Positions 27,040-42,170 are shown, counted from the first letter of the stretch. The stretch is 64,000 nucleotides of DNA from Porphyrobacter sp. AAP60 (GCF_001296025.1 NZ_LJHV01000008.1:248001-312000); one strand, 5' to 3'. Notes: generated by a model not told the origin, from the letters alone. Numbers and translations are program-made.

Positions 27040-27802
27040 TGTCCACCGGTATCGTCAGGCCGTTGAGAAACCGGGCTTCGTCACTGGCAAGGAACAGCAC
27101 GCAGCCCGCCACATCACGGGGGTGCCCCAGCGCATCGGCAGCGAGCGGGCCTTCGGGGATATCCATCGGCTTTTCCCCGCCGCGGCCCGAAATGCCCATC
27201 ACCATCGGGGTTTCGATCCCACCAGGCGCCAACGCATTGACGCGGACGCCGTAACCCTTGTCCTGAAAATCGACCGCAAGGCTGCGGGTCATTCCGGCGA
27301 TCGCGGCCTTGGACGCAGTGTAGGCCGGGATATTGCCGTAACCCATCAGCGCCGCGGTCGAAGCCATGTTGATGATGGATGATCCGCCCCCGCCGATTGT
27401 CTCGTGCCGGTGCTTCATCAGCGGCAGGGCATATTTGCAGCCGAAGAAGGTGCCGACCACGTGAATATCGAGATGCAGGCGGAAATGCGCGGTCGAACAT
27501 TCCTCGATGCTTTCGAAGATCACATTGCCGGCATTGTTGACGAGGATATCAAGCCCGCCGTGGCGTTCCTGCACAGCGCGCATCACCTCGGCCCATTGGT
27601 CTTCGTCGGTCACGTCGAGCGCCAGCGCATCGCCGCCGATGCTGTCTGCCACCTGATGGGCGAGTTCGGCATCGCGGTCTGTGACGATCACCTTGGCCCC
27701 TTCGCGCGCCAGCGCCTCGCAATCGGCCTTGCCCAGCCCCATTGCCCCGCCCGTGACGAGCGCAATCTTGCCCGCGACCCTGCCTGACGCTCCCAGATTC
27801 AT
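27011..27802 (-). CDS. Short-chain dehydrogenase/reductase
   Basis: A 263-residue classical SDR. Cofactor loop TGGAMGLG, NNAG at NILVNNAG-equivalent DILVNNAGN, catalytic Ser in INMASTAALMGYG and YxxxK as YTASKAA. Asp at the end of beta-2 (VTDRD) favours NAD(H). Start ATG at 27802 has GGGAGAG; longer open frame upstream is not needed. It diverges from the Rieske oxygenase at 27934 over 131 bases and overlaps the MFS gene. It may oxidise a hydroxyl made by the neighbouring oxygenase, which is inference. Confidence 0.9.
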   Translation of the reverse strand: MNLGASGRVAGKIALVTGGAMGLGKADCEALAREGAKVIVTDRDAELAHQVADSIGGDALALDVTDEDQWAEVMRAVQERHGGLDILVNNAGNVIFESIEECSTAHFRLHLDIHVVGTFFGCKYALPLMKHRHETIGGGGSSIINMASTAALMGYGNIPAYTASKAAIAGMTRSLAVDFQDKGYGVRVNALAPGGIETPMVMGISGRGGEKPMDIPEGPLAADALGHPRDVAGCVLFLASDEARFLNGLTIPVDNGLYARPHH

Positions 27803-27933
27803 GGTGCTCTCTCCCAAAAGCCTTGTCTTGTCCGGCCAGCCTAGGCGGCGGGTTGGCGCGTGCCACTGTCGAAAGCGCGAGGCCGCTTGCAGCATCGCGC
27901 GATGTATCCTCGCACCAGGAGGAAGCGGCGAGC

Positions 27934-29247
27934 ATGATGGACGCAAGCGAAATCGCGCGGTTGAAGGCGCTGATGGATTGGGAAGGCACGCGCACCGCCC
28001 CGCCCGAAGGTTTCCCCGCGCTGCCCGACATGCCCGCCGGGCGATACACCTCGCCCGAATATTTTGCGCTCGAACAGGCGCATGTGTTCCGCAAAAGCTG
28101 GCTGTTTGCCGGACATATGGACGAGATTCCCGAACCCGGCTGCTACATGCGCTGGCACAATGCCGGAGATCCGATCGTGATCGTGCATGGCATGGACGGG
28201 GTGGTGCGGGCGTTCCACAACACCTGCCGCCATCGCGGCGCGCCGGTGGTGACCGAGGATCGCGGCAAATCATCGCGCCTGATGTGCGGCTATCACAACT
28301 GGACTTACAAGACCGACGGCAGGCTGGTGGGTGTGCCGGAAAGGCGCGATTTCCCCGCCGGTTTCGATATGGGCTGCCGCGGCCTGCTGCCGGTGCGCTG
28401 CGAGCTGTTCGGCAAGGTGATCTACGTCAATTTCGACATGGCGGCGATGCCGCTGCTCGACTGGCTCGGCCCCATCGCGCGCGAGTGGGAAGAGTTCGCG
28501 TTTGACCGCATCCGGCTGGCGGCGCGGCACACCTTCGATCTGCAATGCAACTGGAAGGTAGCGATGGAGGCCAACATGGAGGTCTACCATGTGCCCTTTA
28601 TCCACCCCGACACCGTCGCCCCGCTGGTGGATAGCCAGCGCAATCTCAACACCATGTACCCCAATGGCCACGCCCGGATGCTCGCCCCGCCGCCGCGCAC
28701 GACCGACCGCGAGCACGTGCGCGCAATCGAAAGCCCGCCTGGCTGGCAGCAGATCGAGACCGTCGGCGAATTGGGGCGCACCTGCACCCAAAGTTATACG
28801 CTGTTTCCCAACTGGGTTTCGCCGCTGTCGAACTATTTCGTGCCGCCGCTAGTGTTCTGGCCGACTTCGCTGACGACGACGCGGATAGAACTGGTGACGA
28901 TGGCGCCCGACTGGGGAGACGAGCCCGCGCCCGATCTGTGGACGGTCGCCGACACCAGCCAGCCGAACGGACGGCAGATGAGCCCGATCATTCTGGAAGA
29001 CACCCAGTTCGGCGAAGCAATCCAGCAATCGATGCTGGGATCGGCGTTCCGGTCTGTGCCGCTGTCCTATCAGGAAGCGCGGATTTATTCGTTCCACCAA
29101 AGCCTCGATGCGATGATCGGGGAAGCCAGCGTACCGCCGGAACTCAGGGTCGATCCGGTGATCGGGCCGGAGTGGGTGTGGCCGCATGATCCGCGCGACG
29201 CGCAGATGGAACGTGATGCATCAAACGCACGACAAGCGGCAGAGTGA
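27934..29247 (+). CDS. Rieske non-haem iron oxygenase, alpha subunit
   Basis: A 437-residue aromatic-ring-hydroxylating-type oxygenase. The Rieske 2Fe-2S ligands are C98 and H100 (CRHRG) and C118 and H121 (CGYHNW). The catalytic iron motif is EANMEVYHVPFIHP, with two histidines. It hydroxylates or dihydroxylates a cyclic substrate with electrons from a separate reductase, which is not in this window. ATG at 27934 follows AGGAGG by 11 bases. A second oxygenase of the family (32035) flanks the TonB receptor on the other side. Confidence 0.92.
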   Translation: MMDASEIARLKALMDWEGTRTAPPEGFPALPDMPAGRYTSPEYFALEQAHVFRKSWLFAGHMDEIPEPGCYMRWHNAGDPIVIVHGMDGVVRAFHNTCRHRGAPVVTEDRGKSSRLMCGYHNWTYKTDGRLVGVPERRDFPAGFDMGCRGLLPVRCELFGKVIYVNFDMAAMPLLDWLGPIAREWEEFAFDRIRLAARHTFDLQCNWKVAMEANMEVYHVPFIHPDTVAPLVDSQRNLNTMYPNGHARMLAPPPRTTDREHVRAIESPPGWQQIETVGELGRTCTQSYTLFPNWVSPLSNYFVPPLVFWPTSLTTTRIELVTMAPDWGDEPAPDLWTVADTSQPNGRQMSPIILEDTQFGEAIQQSMLGSAFRSVPLSYQEARIYSFHQSLDAMIGEASVPPELRVDPVIGPEWVWPHDPRDAQMERDASNARQAAE

Positions 29248-29446
29248 CGTTACGGCATCGTGCTTTAAGGAGCCATGTGACGTTTTTGTCGCAGTTTGTG
29301 CAAGTCACTATCGCTTTTGCGGATGGTGCGCGCGGCGGGGGATCATACACCTGCACCACATACCGAAAGGCGTGAAGGAGACACGCCCCGGAGGTTGGGA
29401 AAACAGGGCACGCGGGAGAGCCGCGGTCCGATGGGGAGAGAGGACC

Positions 29447-31891
29447 ATGACTATGCTTCATGCTCGAATTGCATGCCTTGCCCGCTCAGGCGGATTCCGG
29501 CGCGCGCTGCTGTGCGGCGCTGCCTTCAGCGGCATGGCAGCAATGCCAGGCGTCGCCTTTGCGCAGGATACCGAAGGCGCCGAACAGGCCCCCGAAGACC
29601 GCGTAATCGTGGTGCAGGCGCGCCGCCAGAATGAAACCCTGCAGGAAGTGCCGGTCACCGTCACCGCCATCGGCGGCGAAACGCTGCAACGCTATAACAT
29701 CGATCAGGTGGCCGACATTACCAGCCGCGTGCCGACATTGAACGTGCAGGTCGGCGGTTCGGGTTCGGGCGGCCAGCTCAGCTTGCGCGGCGTGGGTTCG
29801 TCGAACATTTCGGCGGCGTTCGATTCTGCCGTGGCGTTCGAATATGACGGCGTCGTCGTGTCGACCATGCGGATGGTGCAGGCCGGTTTCTTCGATGTCG
29901 AACAGGTCGACGTGCTGCGCGGCCCGCAATCGCTGTTCTTCGGCAAATCGGCCACGGCAGGCGTGCTGTCACTGCGCTCTGCCAACCCGACCCCGAACTG
30001 GGAAGTGGGGATGCGCGGGTCCTATGAATTCGAGGAAAAGGGCTACCTCGTCAGCGGCTATATTTCCGGCCCGCTCAGCGATACGCTCGGCATCCGCGTG
30101 GCCGCGCAGTTCAATGATATCGACGAATTCATGCTGATGCAGGACAACACGCCTGCGGTGAACCAGAAGCGCGGGCTGACCGATTTCATCGGCCGCCTGA
30201 CGCTAGATTGGCAGCCGTCGGACAGGTTCCGGTCCAACTTCAAACTGCAATATACCAAGCACGAAAACGACGGCGCGCTGGGCACCGGCGAAGTGTTCTG
30301 CGGTGCCAATGGCGTGGCGGATTCGATTTTCCTGCTGGGCGGCGCAGTCAATCTTCCGGCGGGTTACGATTGTAACGCCTTTGACCAGCGCTATTACACC
30401 ACAGATTCTGCAGGGCCGCTGGCGGGCGGTGTGCCAACGCCGTCAAAGGCGGCGGGTCGCAACGGCGTGCCCTTTGGCGAAACCGACATCTGGTTCGGCC
30501 GCCTGCAATTCGAACTCGACCTGTCCGACACGCTTAGCCTCACCTCGGTCTCGGGCTTGGTCAGCATGGATGCGGTCGATTTCGAGCCCTATTCCTATGG
30601 CGGGTTCATCCCCGGCCCCAACGGCACCCGCCTGCCGGGCGGTGCAGGGTCGTCCGATCCGATCAACAAGCTGGAACAATATACCCAGGAAGTGCGGCTT
30701 GCCTCGGACTTCGACGGTGCCTTCAACTTCATGCTGGGCGCGTTCTACGAGGACCGCACCATTACCTTTGATACCTCGCAACAGGGCGTCAACATCTCGT
30801 TCCTCGGCCCCGATCCGGCCACCGGCTTCACTTATGACTGGGACAAGACCCATCTTACCAAGACCGAAGCCCTGTCATTCTTCGGCAGCGTGATCATCGA
30901 CCTGACCGATCAGCTCGAACTTTCGGGCGGGGTACGCTGGACCGATGAAACCAAGGTGCAGACGATTGCGGTGCCTTACGTTCACACCTTCCTGCAAGGG
31001 CCGGGCTTCGTGCAGCCGGGCTTCTTCTCCGGCCCGATCCCCTTCAAGGATGACAATTTCTCGCCCGAAGCGACCCTGAAATATCAGGCCAGCGACGACA
31101 TCAACATCTTCGCCTCGTTCAAGACCGGCTTCAAATCAGGCGGGATCGATAACTCGGCGCTGCCGTCCAACAGCCTCAGCCAGGCTGCGACCAGCGGCGA
31201 TTTCAGCTCGCTGATCTTCCAGTCGGAAGAAGCCATCGGCGGGGAAATCGGGCTTAAATCACAATTTGCGGATCGCACCGTCACCTTCAACGCGACCGCT
31301 TACCAGTACGTGTTCAAGAATCTGCAGGTGCAGAACTTCAATGCCCAGACAATCCAGTTCGTCACCAGCAATGCAGGCGAACTGACCACCAAGGGCGTTG
31401 ACATCGAAGCCGGTTGGCGCACGCCGGTTGACGGGCTGCGGATATCGTCCAACCTGTCATACCTCGATGCCAAGTACACCGATGACTTCTTCCAGCCGGG
31501 CGGTCAGGGCGGGCTGATCAACCTCAAGGGCCGGCGCGGCAGCCAGGCTCCGGAATGGTCGGGCAATATTGCGGTAGATTGGACAGTGCCGCTCAGTGAC
31601 ACTCTCGAACTGTTCATGTCGGGCAACGCTGCCTACAATGATGGCTACATCACTGATGAAACCTCGTTCGACGACTATGAGCAGCCCAGCTTCTGGACGC
31701 TGGACACCAACGTTTCTGTCGGTCACCCCGATGGCAACTGGAAGCTGTCGCTGGTGGCGACCAATCTGACCGACAAGATCTTCGTGATCACATCGGGCGG
31801 GCGTCCGTTCCTGCCGCCGGGGGGAGATGACCTCATCCTCACCCAGAACCGTGGGCGTCAGGTGTTTGCGGAAGTCAGCTTCCGGTTCTGA
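29447..31891 (+). CDS. TonB-dependent outer-membrane receptor
   Basis: An 814-residue outer-membrane protein. Signal peptide to about residue 40 (GVAFAQ). Then an N-terminal plug with RVIVVQARRQNETLQEVPV (TonB-box and plug start) and VLRGPQSLFFGKSATAGV, then a 22-stranded barrel ending AEVSFRF with the terminal phenylalanine needed for BAM insertion. Such receptors in sphingomonads import hydrophobic or aromatic compounds as well as siderophores. Placement between two Rieske oxygenases argues for the former. Start ATG at 29447 has GAGAGG. A terminator hairpin follows. Confidence 0.94.
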   Translation: MTMLHARIACLARSGGFRRALLCGAAFSGMAAMPGVAFAQDTEGAEQAPEDRVIVVQARRQNETLQEVPVTVTAIGGETLQRYNIDQVADITSRVPTLNVQVGGSGSGGQLSLRGVGSSNISAAFDSAVAFEYDGVVVSTMRMVQAGFFDVEQVDVLRGPQSLFFGKSATAGVLSLRSANPTPNWEVGMRGSYEFEEKGYLVSGYISGPLSDTLGIRVAAQFNDIDEFMLMQDNTPAVNQKRGLTDFIGRLTLDWQPSDRFRSNFKLQYTKHENDGALGTGEVFCGANGVADSIFLLGGAVNLPAGYDCNAFDQRYYTTDSAGPLAGGVPTPSKAAGRNGVPFGETDIWFGRLQFELDLSDTLSLTSVSGLVSMDAVDFEPYSYGGFIPGPNGTRLPGGAGSSDPINKLEQYTQEVRLASDFDGAFNFMLGAFYEDRTITFDTSQQGVNISFLGPDPATGFTYDWDKTHLTKTEALSFFGSVIIDLTDQLELSGGVRWTDETKVQTIAVPYVHTFLQGPGFVQPGFFSGPIPFKDDNFSPEATLKYQASDDINIFASFKTGFKSGGIDNSALPSNSLSQAATSGDFSSLIFQSEEAIGGEIGLKSQFADRTVTFNATAYQYVFKNLQVQNFNAQTIQFVTSNAGELTTKGVDIEAGWRTPVDGLRISSNLSYLDAKYTDDFFQPGGQGGLINLKGRRGSQAPEWSGNIAVDWTVPLSDTLELFMSGNAAYNDGYITDETSFDDYEQPSFWTLDTNVSVGHPDGNWKLSLVATNLTDKIFVITSGGRPFLPPGGDDLILTQNRGRQVFAEVSFRF

Positions 31892-31915
31892 CCGGCTGCA
31901 ACAACGGGAATATGG

Positions 31916-31945
31916 AGGGGCGGGCCAGCAATGGCCTGCCCCTTT
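31916..31945 (+). terminator. Intrinsic terminator after the TonB receptor
   Basis: AGGGGCGGGCCA (31916-31927) pairs with TGGCCTGCCCCT (31932-31943) through 12 pairs including one G-T, with a GCAA tetraloop, then TTTG. It starts 25 bases after the receptor stop and separates it from the second Rieske gene. Confidence 0.75.
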
Positions 31946-32034
31946 GCACGTGGTCCATTTGCTTTTGCCAAAAGTGATCATTGCCGCAGACGCGGCGAAG
32001 GCGGATGCTTCGGGCAACACTCGGGAGAATGAGC

Positions 32035-33264
32035 ATGTCACGCGAGACCCTGGTCGAAATGACCCGCAATCTTGTCGCCCACGGCGCGGCCGATACGATG
32101 GAATATGCCGATGATGTCGTGCGCGTTCCCGCCAGCGCCTATACCGACCCTGCCCTGTTCGATCTGGAGAAAAAGCAGATCTTCCGGCGCCTGCCGCTGA
32201 TGGTCGCGCCATCGTGCGAACTGCCCAACCCCGGCGATTTCAAGGCGATGGATATCTGCGGCGTGCCGCTACTGCTCAGCCGCCAGAAGGATGGCAGCAT
32301 GGGCGCCTTCCTCAATATGTGCACCCATCGCGGGAACCCGCTGGCCAATGGCTGCGGCAATGCCAGCCGCTTCACCTGCGGCTATCACGGCTGGACATTC
32401 AAGGCGACCGGTGACCTGATCGGGGTGGCCGACGCGCAGGATTTCGGAAAGATCGACAAGAGCCAGCATTGCCTGACCAAATTCCCGGTTTACGAGAATG
32501 CAGGCCTGATCTGGGTGACGCTCGATCCCGCGTCGAAACTGTCGATCCCCGATTATCTGTGCGGCTATGACGAACTGCTAAAGGCGTTCGAATTCGATGG
32601 CTGGACGCTGTTTGCCAGCCGCGTGCTCGAAGGGCCGAACTGGAAGACGGCTTACGACGGCTATCTCGATTTCTACCACCTGCCGGTGCTGCACAAAGAC
32701 ACCTTCGGAGCCGATTTCTACAACCGCGCAAATTACTTCGCCTTCGGCCCGCACCAGCGCCTGTCGACCCCGTCGCAATTCGCGATCAAGGTGCAGGGGG
32801 ACGATGATCAGCAGATGGATCTGGCCGCGATGGCAGATGATGATCTGCCGCAAGAAGTGCTGGTGCAGGGCGTGTGGACGATCTTCCCGCACATTTCGAT
32901 CGCCAGCTTTTACGGCGGCGGGCAGCGCGGGGCGCTTATCAGTCAACTGTTCCCCGGCGCGGATGTCGGCACCAGCTACACCACCCAATTCTATGTCATG
33001 GAAAACCAACCCGAAACGCCCGAGCAGGTGCAGGCCGCGCATGACCAGTTCAACTTCCTTGAAGTGGTGGTGCGCGATGAAGATTATGCGACTGGCAAAC
33101 GCCAGCACCAGGCACTGCAATCGGGGCTGATGAAAGAGGTCTTGTTCGGCCGCAATGAAAAGGGCGGTCAGGTGTTCCACGGCTGGGCCGAGCGCCTGGT
33201 TGCAGCGAGCGACGATGAACTGGTCGACATTTTTGCCCATGAGCAACGGCAGGCGGCGGAATAG
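32035..33264 (+). CDS. Rieske non-haem iron oxygenase, alpha subunit
   Basis: A 409-residue oxygenase, clearly different in sequence from the one at 27934. Rieske ligands are C96 and H98 (CTHRG) and C115 and H118 (CGYHGW). The iron-site motif is DGYLDFYHLPVLHKDTF. The ATG at 32035 is preferred because GGGAG lies seven bases upstream; an ATG at 32029 is too close to that site. No ferredoxin or reductase gene is adjacent, so electron partners must come from elsewhere. It follows the receptor terminator and so likely has its own promoter. Confidence 0.92.
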   Translation: MSRETLVEMTRNLVAHGAADTMEYADDVVRVPASAYTDPALFDLEKKQIFRRLPLMVAPSCELPNPGDFKAMDICGVPLLLSRQKDGSMGAFLNMCTHRGNPLANGCGNASRFTCGYHGWTFKATGDLIGVADAQDFGKIDKSQHCLTKFPVYENAGLIWVTLDPASKLSIPDYLCGYDELLKAFEFDGWTLFASRVLEGPNWKTAYDGYLDFYHLPVLHKDTFGADFYNRANYFAFGPHQRLSTPSQFAIKVQGDDDQQMDLAAMADDDLPQEVLVQGVWTIFPHISIASFYGGGQRGALISQLFPGADVGTSYTTQFYVMENQPETPEQVQAAHDQFNFLEVVVRDEDYATGKRQHQALQSGLMKEVLFGRNEKGGQVFHGWAERLVAASDDELVDIFAHEQRQAAE

Positions 33265-33354
33265 GCTTTTCCCCCCGCAGACGGAGCGGCTGCTTTTGGG
33301 ATTGCCGGGCTTTGGGCTGAATGGTTGGAGCTGGGCGGTTTCCTGCGGTCGCTG

Positions 33355-33837
33355 TCAATCTTCTGACGAGTGATCAGGTGCGTGCAATTGACCGCGTGAC
33401 AAGCATTTTGCTTCGAGCAGGGAGAAAACGACACCGCTCGCGAAACCTCCGATGAGATAGATGGCGGTTGGGAGCGGGTCAAACCTCACTCCTTGCAGGC
33501 CGATGCCAAAGCCACGCGACCAATATTGAGGAAGCAGTGCCACGACCAGCGCAATGCTGATCACACCTATCACAACATTTGTGGCCACCCCGTGTCCCGC
33601 GCCAACCATTCGTGCCGATATAATGAAGGCGCCGAAGAGGAACGCGTAGGACAGCTTCGCGGCCGGCGAAACCTCGTCCGCAACCCGGAAGGTATCAAGG
33701 AGCAGGTTTCCACCCGACGCGAGCGGCGAGAGCGATAGCAGCGTGATGGCAAGGCTTGGCAGATAGACGGCTGTTGCCCAGGCCAACACCCAAGCGACAA
33801 AAAAGCATTTTGCTGAGTTCTGTCGTGCCGATGGCAT
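33355..33837 (-). CDS. Hypothetical membrane protein
   Basis: A 160-residue protein I do not recognise. Four hydrophobic segments are visible, near residues 10-35, 60-80, 83-103 and 122-142. The C-terminus is hydrophilic (SRGQLHAPDHSSED). No enzymatic motif is seen. The ribosome site is weak (GGTAGAA, 8 bases upstream). It stands alone between rightward genes, converging with the second Rieske oxygenase. Coding status is probable rather than certain. Confidence 0.6.
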   Translation of the reverse strand: MPSARQNSAKCFFVAWVLAWATAVYLPSLAITLLSLSPLASGGNLLLDTFRVADEVSPAAKLSYAFLFGAFIISARMVGAGHGVATNVVIGVISIALVVALLPQYWSRGFGIGLQGVRFDPLPTAIYLIGGFASGVVFSLLEAKCLSRGQLHAPDHSSED

Positions 33838-34020
33838 GGCGTAGTTCTACCAAATTCGATCAAAGAGTCGATCACGCGGAGCGATTGTTACCGGGTCGCA
33901 TCCCGAACGCCTGCTTTCGTCCGGTTGCGTTCGATAGCCGATATCGCTCACACCTCGACCCCTTACGCATAATGGCGTATTCTCCGTGTCCGGGTGGCAG
34001 CCTTACAGCGTGAGGCGAAC

Positions 34021-34902
34021 ATGGGGTGTGATCCGGTGAAACAATTGCTCATCAACCTTCTGCCGCCAGCGACTGTCGCGGCGATCTGGGCTTTCTGGGC
34101 CTTTGCGCCCGCTGCGTGGGTCGATGCGCCATGGATGATCATTGTTGTCGGGCTGGCCACCATAGCGTTTGTGCAATTGCTCGAACTGGTGTTCGAACGC
34201 CACGAAGGCTGGCGGATCAACAGGCGCGAACTGGCGACGGACATCTTTTACGTCGCGTTTGGTTACGGGGTTATCGGTTTCCTGTCCGATATGCTGGTCA
34301 ACGGCCCGCTGACCGACCTGAAGCAGGCCTGGGGCATCGGAACTCCGTGGCTGGCCGCCAGTCCTTTCCTCGTGCAGGTACTGGCAGTCATGCTGTTGTT
34401 CGAATTCGGCCAGTACTGGATGCACCGCGCGATGCACAACTGGACGCCGCTGTGGCTGACCCACGCGCCGCATCACCACATCACCCAGCTCAATGCGATG
34501 AAGGGCTTTGTCGGCAACCCTGTCGAGCTGTTTCTGATCAGTCTCGGCGTGATCGCGCTGCTCGATGTGAACCTCAACGCGTTGTTTGCCTCGATTACAT
34601 CGGCCGGCGCGATTGCCACCTTTGCCCACGCCAATGTTCGCGCCGATCCGCCGATCTGGTACGGCTTTCTGTTCACCACCATCCGCAATCACAGCCTGCA
34701 TCACACGGCGCTGAGTTACGAAGACACACGCTGCAACTACGGCAACAGCGTGATCCTGTGGGACCGTGTGTTCGGCACCTATCGCGAAGGCGAATCCGCC
34801 ATCGTCGGGCAGGATGATCGCAAGCGGTTGTCGATCAGGGAGCAGTGGCTGTTTCCGCTGCGCCCGTGGCTCGAAAAGCGCTCTAGCGCGGAAGTTCGCT
34901 GA
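34021..34902 (+). CDS. Sterol desaturase / fatty acid hydroxylase family protein
   Basis: A 293-residue membrane di-iron hydroxylase. Histidine clusters HRAMH, HAPHHH and NHSLHH match the eight-histidine metal site of the family, set between four or so membrane helices. Members hydroxylate or desaturate sterols, carotenoids or fatty chains. The ATG at 34021 (GAGG eight bases upstream) is preferred over a GTG at 33994. Its 3' end overlaps gltD by 20 bases in a convergent arrangement. Confidence 0.9.
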   Translation: MGCDPVKQLLINLLPPATVAAIWAFWAFAPAAWVDAPWMIIVVGLATIAFVQLLELVFERHEGWRINRRELATDIFYVAFGYGVIGFLSDMLVNGPLTDLKQAWGIGTPWLAASPFLVQVLAVMLLFEFGQYWMHRAMHNWTPLWLTHAPHHHITQLNAMKGFVGNPVELFLISLGVIALLDVNLNALFASITSAGAIATFAHANVRADPPIWYGFLFTTIRNHSLHHTALSYEDTRCNYGNSVILWDRVFGTYREGESAIVGQDDRKRLSIREQWLFPLRPWLEKRSSAEVR

Positions 34903-36319
34903 CTCCCATCAGCGCCTGATCCACTGATCTTGCAGCCTGCCTGCCTTCGCGGATCGCCCAGACGACCAGGCTTTGCCCGCGCCGCATGTCGCCGCAAGCG
35001 AACACGCCGGGCTCGCTGGTGGCGTAGCTTTCGGTGTCGGCATCGACATTCCCGCGCCCGGAGAGCGAAACGCCCGCCTGTTCGAGCAGGCCTGCCTTTT
35101 TCGGCCCGACAAAGCCCATCGCCAGCAGGATCAGATCGGCCGGGATCGTGAATTCGCTGCCCGCCATTTCCTGCATTTGCCCGCCCAGCCATTCGACCCG
35201 TACGCATTCGAGGCCGGTGACCTTTTCGCCATCGCCGATGACGCGCTTGGCCAAGACGGCCCAGTCGCGCTCCACGCCTTCCTGATGGCTTGACGACGTG
35301 CGCAGTTTCATTGGCCAGTCGGGCCAGGTCAGCGCCTTGTCTTCCTTTTCGGGCGGCTTCGGCATGATTTCGAGCTGGGTGACGCTGAGTGCGCCCTGCC
35401 GGTTCGATGTGCCGACACAGTCGCTGCCGGTATCTCCGCCGCCCAGCACCACGACATGCTTTCCGGTGGCGGTAAGGCTGCCGCGCGGCGCGGCGCGCAG
35501 TTCATCATCGCCCGCCACCCGCTTGTTCTGCTGGGTCAGGAACTCCATCGCCAGGCGCACGCCCGGCATTTCTGCGCCGGGGATCGACAGCGGGCGCGCA
35601 TCTTCTGCGCCGCCTGCCAGAACCACCGCGTCGAAGTTTTCCTGCAAGGACTTGAACGAGATATCGACGCCGACTTCCTTCGAGGTTTTGAACGTCACCC
35701 CTTCGGCTTCCATCTGCTGGGCACGGCGATTGATGAGATGCTTTTCCATCTTGAAATCGGGGATGCCGTAACGCAGCAAGCCGCCCAGACGGTCGCTCTT
35801 TTCAAACACGGTGACAGAATGCCCGGCGCGCGCCAGTTGCTGCGCGCAGGCGAGCCCCGCCGGGCCGGAGCCGATCACCGCTACCGATTTGCCGGTCTTT
35901 TTCGCTGGCACCTGCGGTGTGACCCAGCCTTCCTTCCATCCGCGATCAATGATTGCGCATTCGATCGATTTGATCGTCACCGGCTGATCAATGATGTTGA
36001 GCGTGCACGCCGCCTCGCACGGGGCGGGGCAGATGCGGCCGGTAAACTCGGGGAAGTTGTTGGTGGAATGGAGCATGTCGAGCGCTCGCTTCCAGTCCGC
36101 CTCATAGACGAGGTGGTTCCAGTCCGGGATCAGGTTGTTTACCGGACAGCCATTGTGGCAGTAGGGAATGCCGCAATTCATGCAGCGCGAGGCTTGGCCC
36201 GCCAGCGTGCCTTCATCCGGCTGGATGATGAATTCGCGGTAGTTCTTCAGCCGTTCCTGCGGATCGAGATAATCCCGCTCGCGGCGGTCCAGCTCGAGAA
36301 ATCCGGTTTCCTTGCCCAT
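34883..36319 (-). CDS. gltD: Glutamate synthase [NADPH] small chain
   Basis: Beta subunit of GOGAT, which supplies electrons from NADPH to the large subunit. N-terminal 4Fe-4S cysteines occur in [13 protein letters not shown] and CPAPCEAAC. The FAD loop is [15 protein letters not shown] and the NADPH loop [11 protein letters not shown]. Length is 478 residues, as in E. coli (472). It follows gltB by 22 bases and must be co-transcribed with it. Confidence 0.97.
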   Translation of the reverse strand: MGKETGFLELDRRERDYLDPQERLKNYREFIIQPDEGTLAGQASRCMNCGIPYCHNGCPVNNLIPDWNHLVYEADWKRALDMLHSTNNFPEFTGRICPAPCEAACTLNIIDQPVTIKSIECAIIDRGWKEGWVTPQVPAKKTGKSVAVIGSGPAGLACAQQLARAGHSVTVFEKSDRLGGLLRYGIPDFKMEKHLINRRAQQMEAEGVTFKTSKEVGVDISFKSLQENFDAVVLAGGAEDARPLSIPGAEMPGVRLAMEFLTQQNKRVAGDDELRAAPRGSLTATGKHVVVLGGGDTGSDCVGTSNRQGALSVTQLEIMPKPPEKEDKALTWPDWPMKLRTSSSHQEGVERDWAVLAKRVIGDGEKVTGLECVRVEWLGGQMQEMAGSEFTIPADLILLAMGFVGPKKAGLLEQAGVSLSGRGNVDADTESYATSEPGVFACGDMRRGQSLVVWAIREGRQAARSVDQALMGVSELPR

Positions 36320-36341
36320 TTTACTGTCTCGTTCCTGAAAT

Positions 36342-40982
<4,641 letters not shown>

Positions 40983-41248
40983 GGCGTAGGTCCGATCTGT
41001 CAGATGCCACCATCCGCACTGTGGCTGTAACAGCCTGACAGGCGCACGGCGGCGATTAATCCGGACAAGGGCTGCCGCAGGCGGCGTGCCTCACCCGATT
41101 TCGGCCCCCTCATGCCGACAGGAAGCGGGTTTGGCAATGGGTTTGCGCGAAGCATTATTTCTCGCAGAGGTATTCAAACTATCGATAGATTGCGCTGCAT
41201 TCATCATCCAGCCGGGTCGGTTGCAGCTTTTGCGTGACTGGCTATGGG

Positions 41249-42163
41249 TCAGGCCGCTCCGCGCACGCCTTGCAGGCTGGCCAGCGCATCGCGCAGCGGC
41301 TCGTCCCGCTCTGCTGCTGCGGACTGTCCAGAGTGTCCGGTCAAGGCGGCGAGCGCCTTTAACGCTTCGGCCAGTGCCGCTTCGCGGGCGGCCAGATCGC
41401 GGCGGCCGGGCGCCTTGTCGGGCCCGACTTCGCGGTGTTCGTGCAGTGCGCCTGCGAACCGCTCTACCATTTCGGCAAGGCTCAGCTGTTGTGGCGGGGT
41501 GGCGCGCAGGCGTGCCAATGCGGCTGCGCTCGGGTTCACGGCCGCCGGAACAGATCGCAGGGCAACCGGCTCTGGCGGCATTTCGACAGGGGCGGCCGAA
41601 GCTGTTTCAGGGGCGTCTTCGACCCACACCGCGTTGCGGCCCGGCAATTGGGCGAATTCCGACAGATCGAGCGCACGCGGCGGCGGCGCTTCCTGAATGG
41701 CGGGCTCTTCCTGAATAGCGGGCTGGGGCTGAACCGGCTGCTTCGGCGCAAACGGCACATCGGCAATCGGCTCGTCGAAGCTGGCACTGCCAAGGTCGCG
41801 CTGCGGATCGATGGCGTGCACCTGCCGCCTTGCCATGGCAACGAGAGAGGGCGCATCGACACTGCGGCGCCCTTCACGTTTCCCGCCGCCGGCCAGCAGA
41901 TACATCACCCCGCCCAGCAACAATGCCGCGAGCCCAGCGAGCACGACCTGCGCCTGATCGCCGAGCAGCATCAGACCTGAACCACTGGCCACATTTGCTA
42001 CGAGGCTGGCGGGCAGCACCATGATCGAAAGCCCGGCAAGCGCCGCGCCCCACAACCCCAGCATCGGAGCGAAGGCCCGATGTTCGGACAATCTCTGCGG
42101 CTTGCGCGATGCGGCCCATGCGCCCTTGCGCTTCGGGATGTAATCCTGCTGCCCGATTGTCAT
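41249..42163 (-). CDS. Hypothetical membrane-anchored protein of the exopolysaccharide locus
   Basis: A 304-residue protein of no known family. The N-terminus is basic (YIPKRKGAWAASRKPQ). Two hydrophobic segments follow at about residues 32-56 and 70-92. A long Pro/Ala/Glu-rich region (PVQPQPAIQEEPAIQEAPPP) and a helical C-terminus complete it. It begins seven bases after the glycosyltransferase stop, so it is probably translated from the same message. That suggests a role in polysaccharide assembly or regulation; this is inference. Confidence 0.65.
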   Translation of the reverse strand: MTIGQQDYIPKRKGAWAASRKPQRLSEHRAFAPMLGLWGAALAGLSIMVLPASLVANVASGSGLMLLGDQAQVVLAGLAALLLGGVMYLLAGGGKREGRRSVDAPSLVAMARRQVHAIDPQRDLGSASFDEPIADVPFAPKQPVQPQPAIQEEPAIQEAPPPRALDLSEFAQLPGRNAVWVEDAPETASAAPVEMPPEPVALRSVPAAVNPSAAALARLRATPPQQLSLAEMVERFAGALHEHREVGPDKAPGRRDLAAREAALAEALKALAALTGHSGQSAAAERDEPLRDALASLQGVRGAA

Positions 42164-42170
42164 TGCCCTG

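Noticed and set aside
29267-29280. AAGGAG followed by ATG and an immediate TGA (possible leader mini-ORF)
   Set aside because: Only two bases separate the ribosome site from the ATG, and the frame has no codons. Not credible as a leader peptide.
29244-29308. Repeated GTGACGTT motifs and a GTCAC upstream of the TonB receptor
   Set aside because: The first copy overlaps the stop codon of the preceding gene, and spacing and symmetry are irregular. No clear operator can be defined.
33265-33354. Possible terminator between the second Rieske gene and the minus-strand membrane protein
   Set aside because: No stable inverted repeat with a T-run is visible in this gap.
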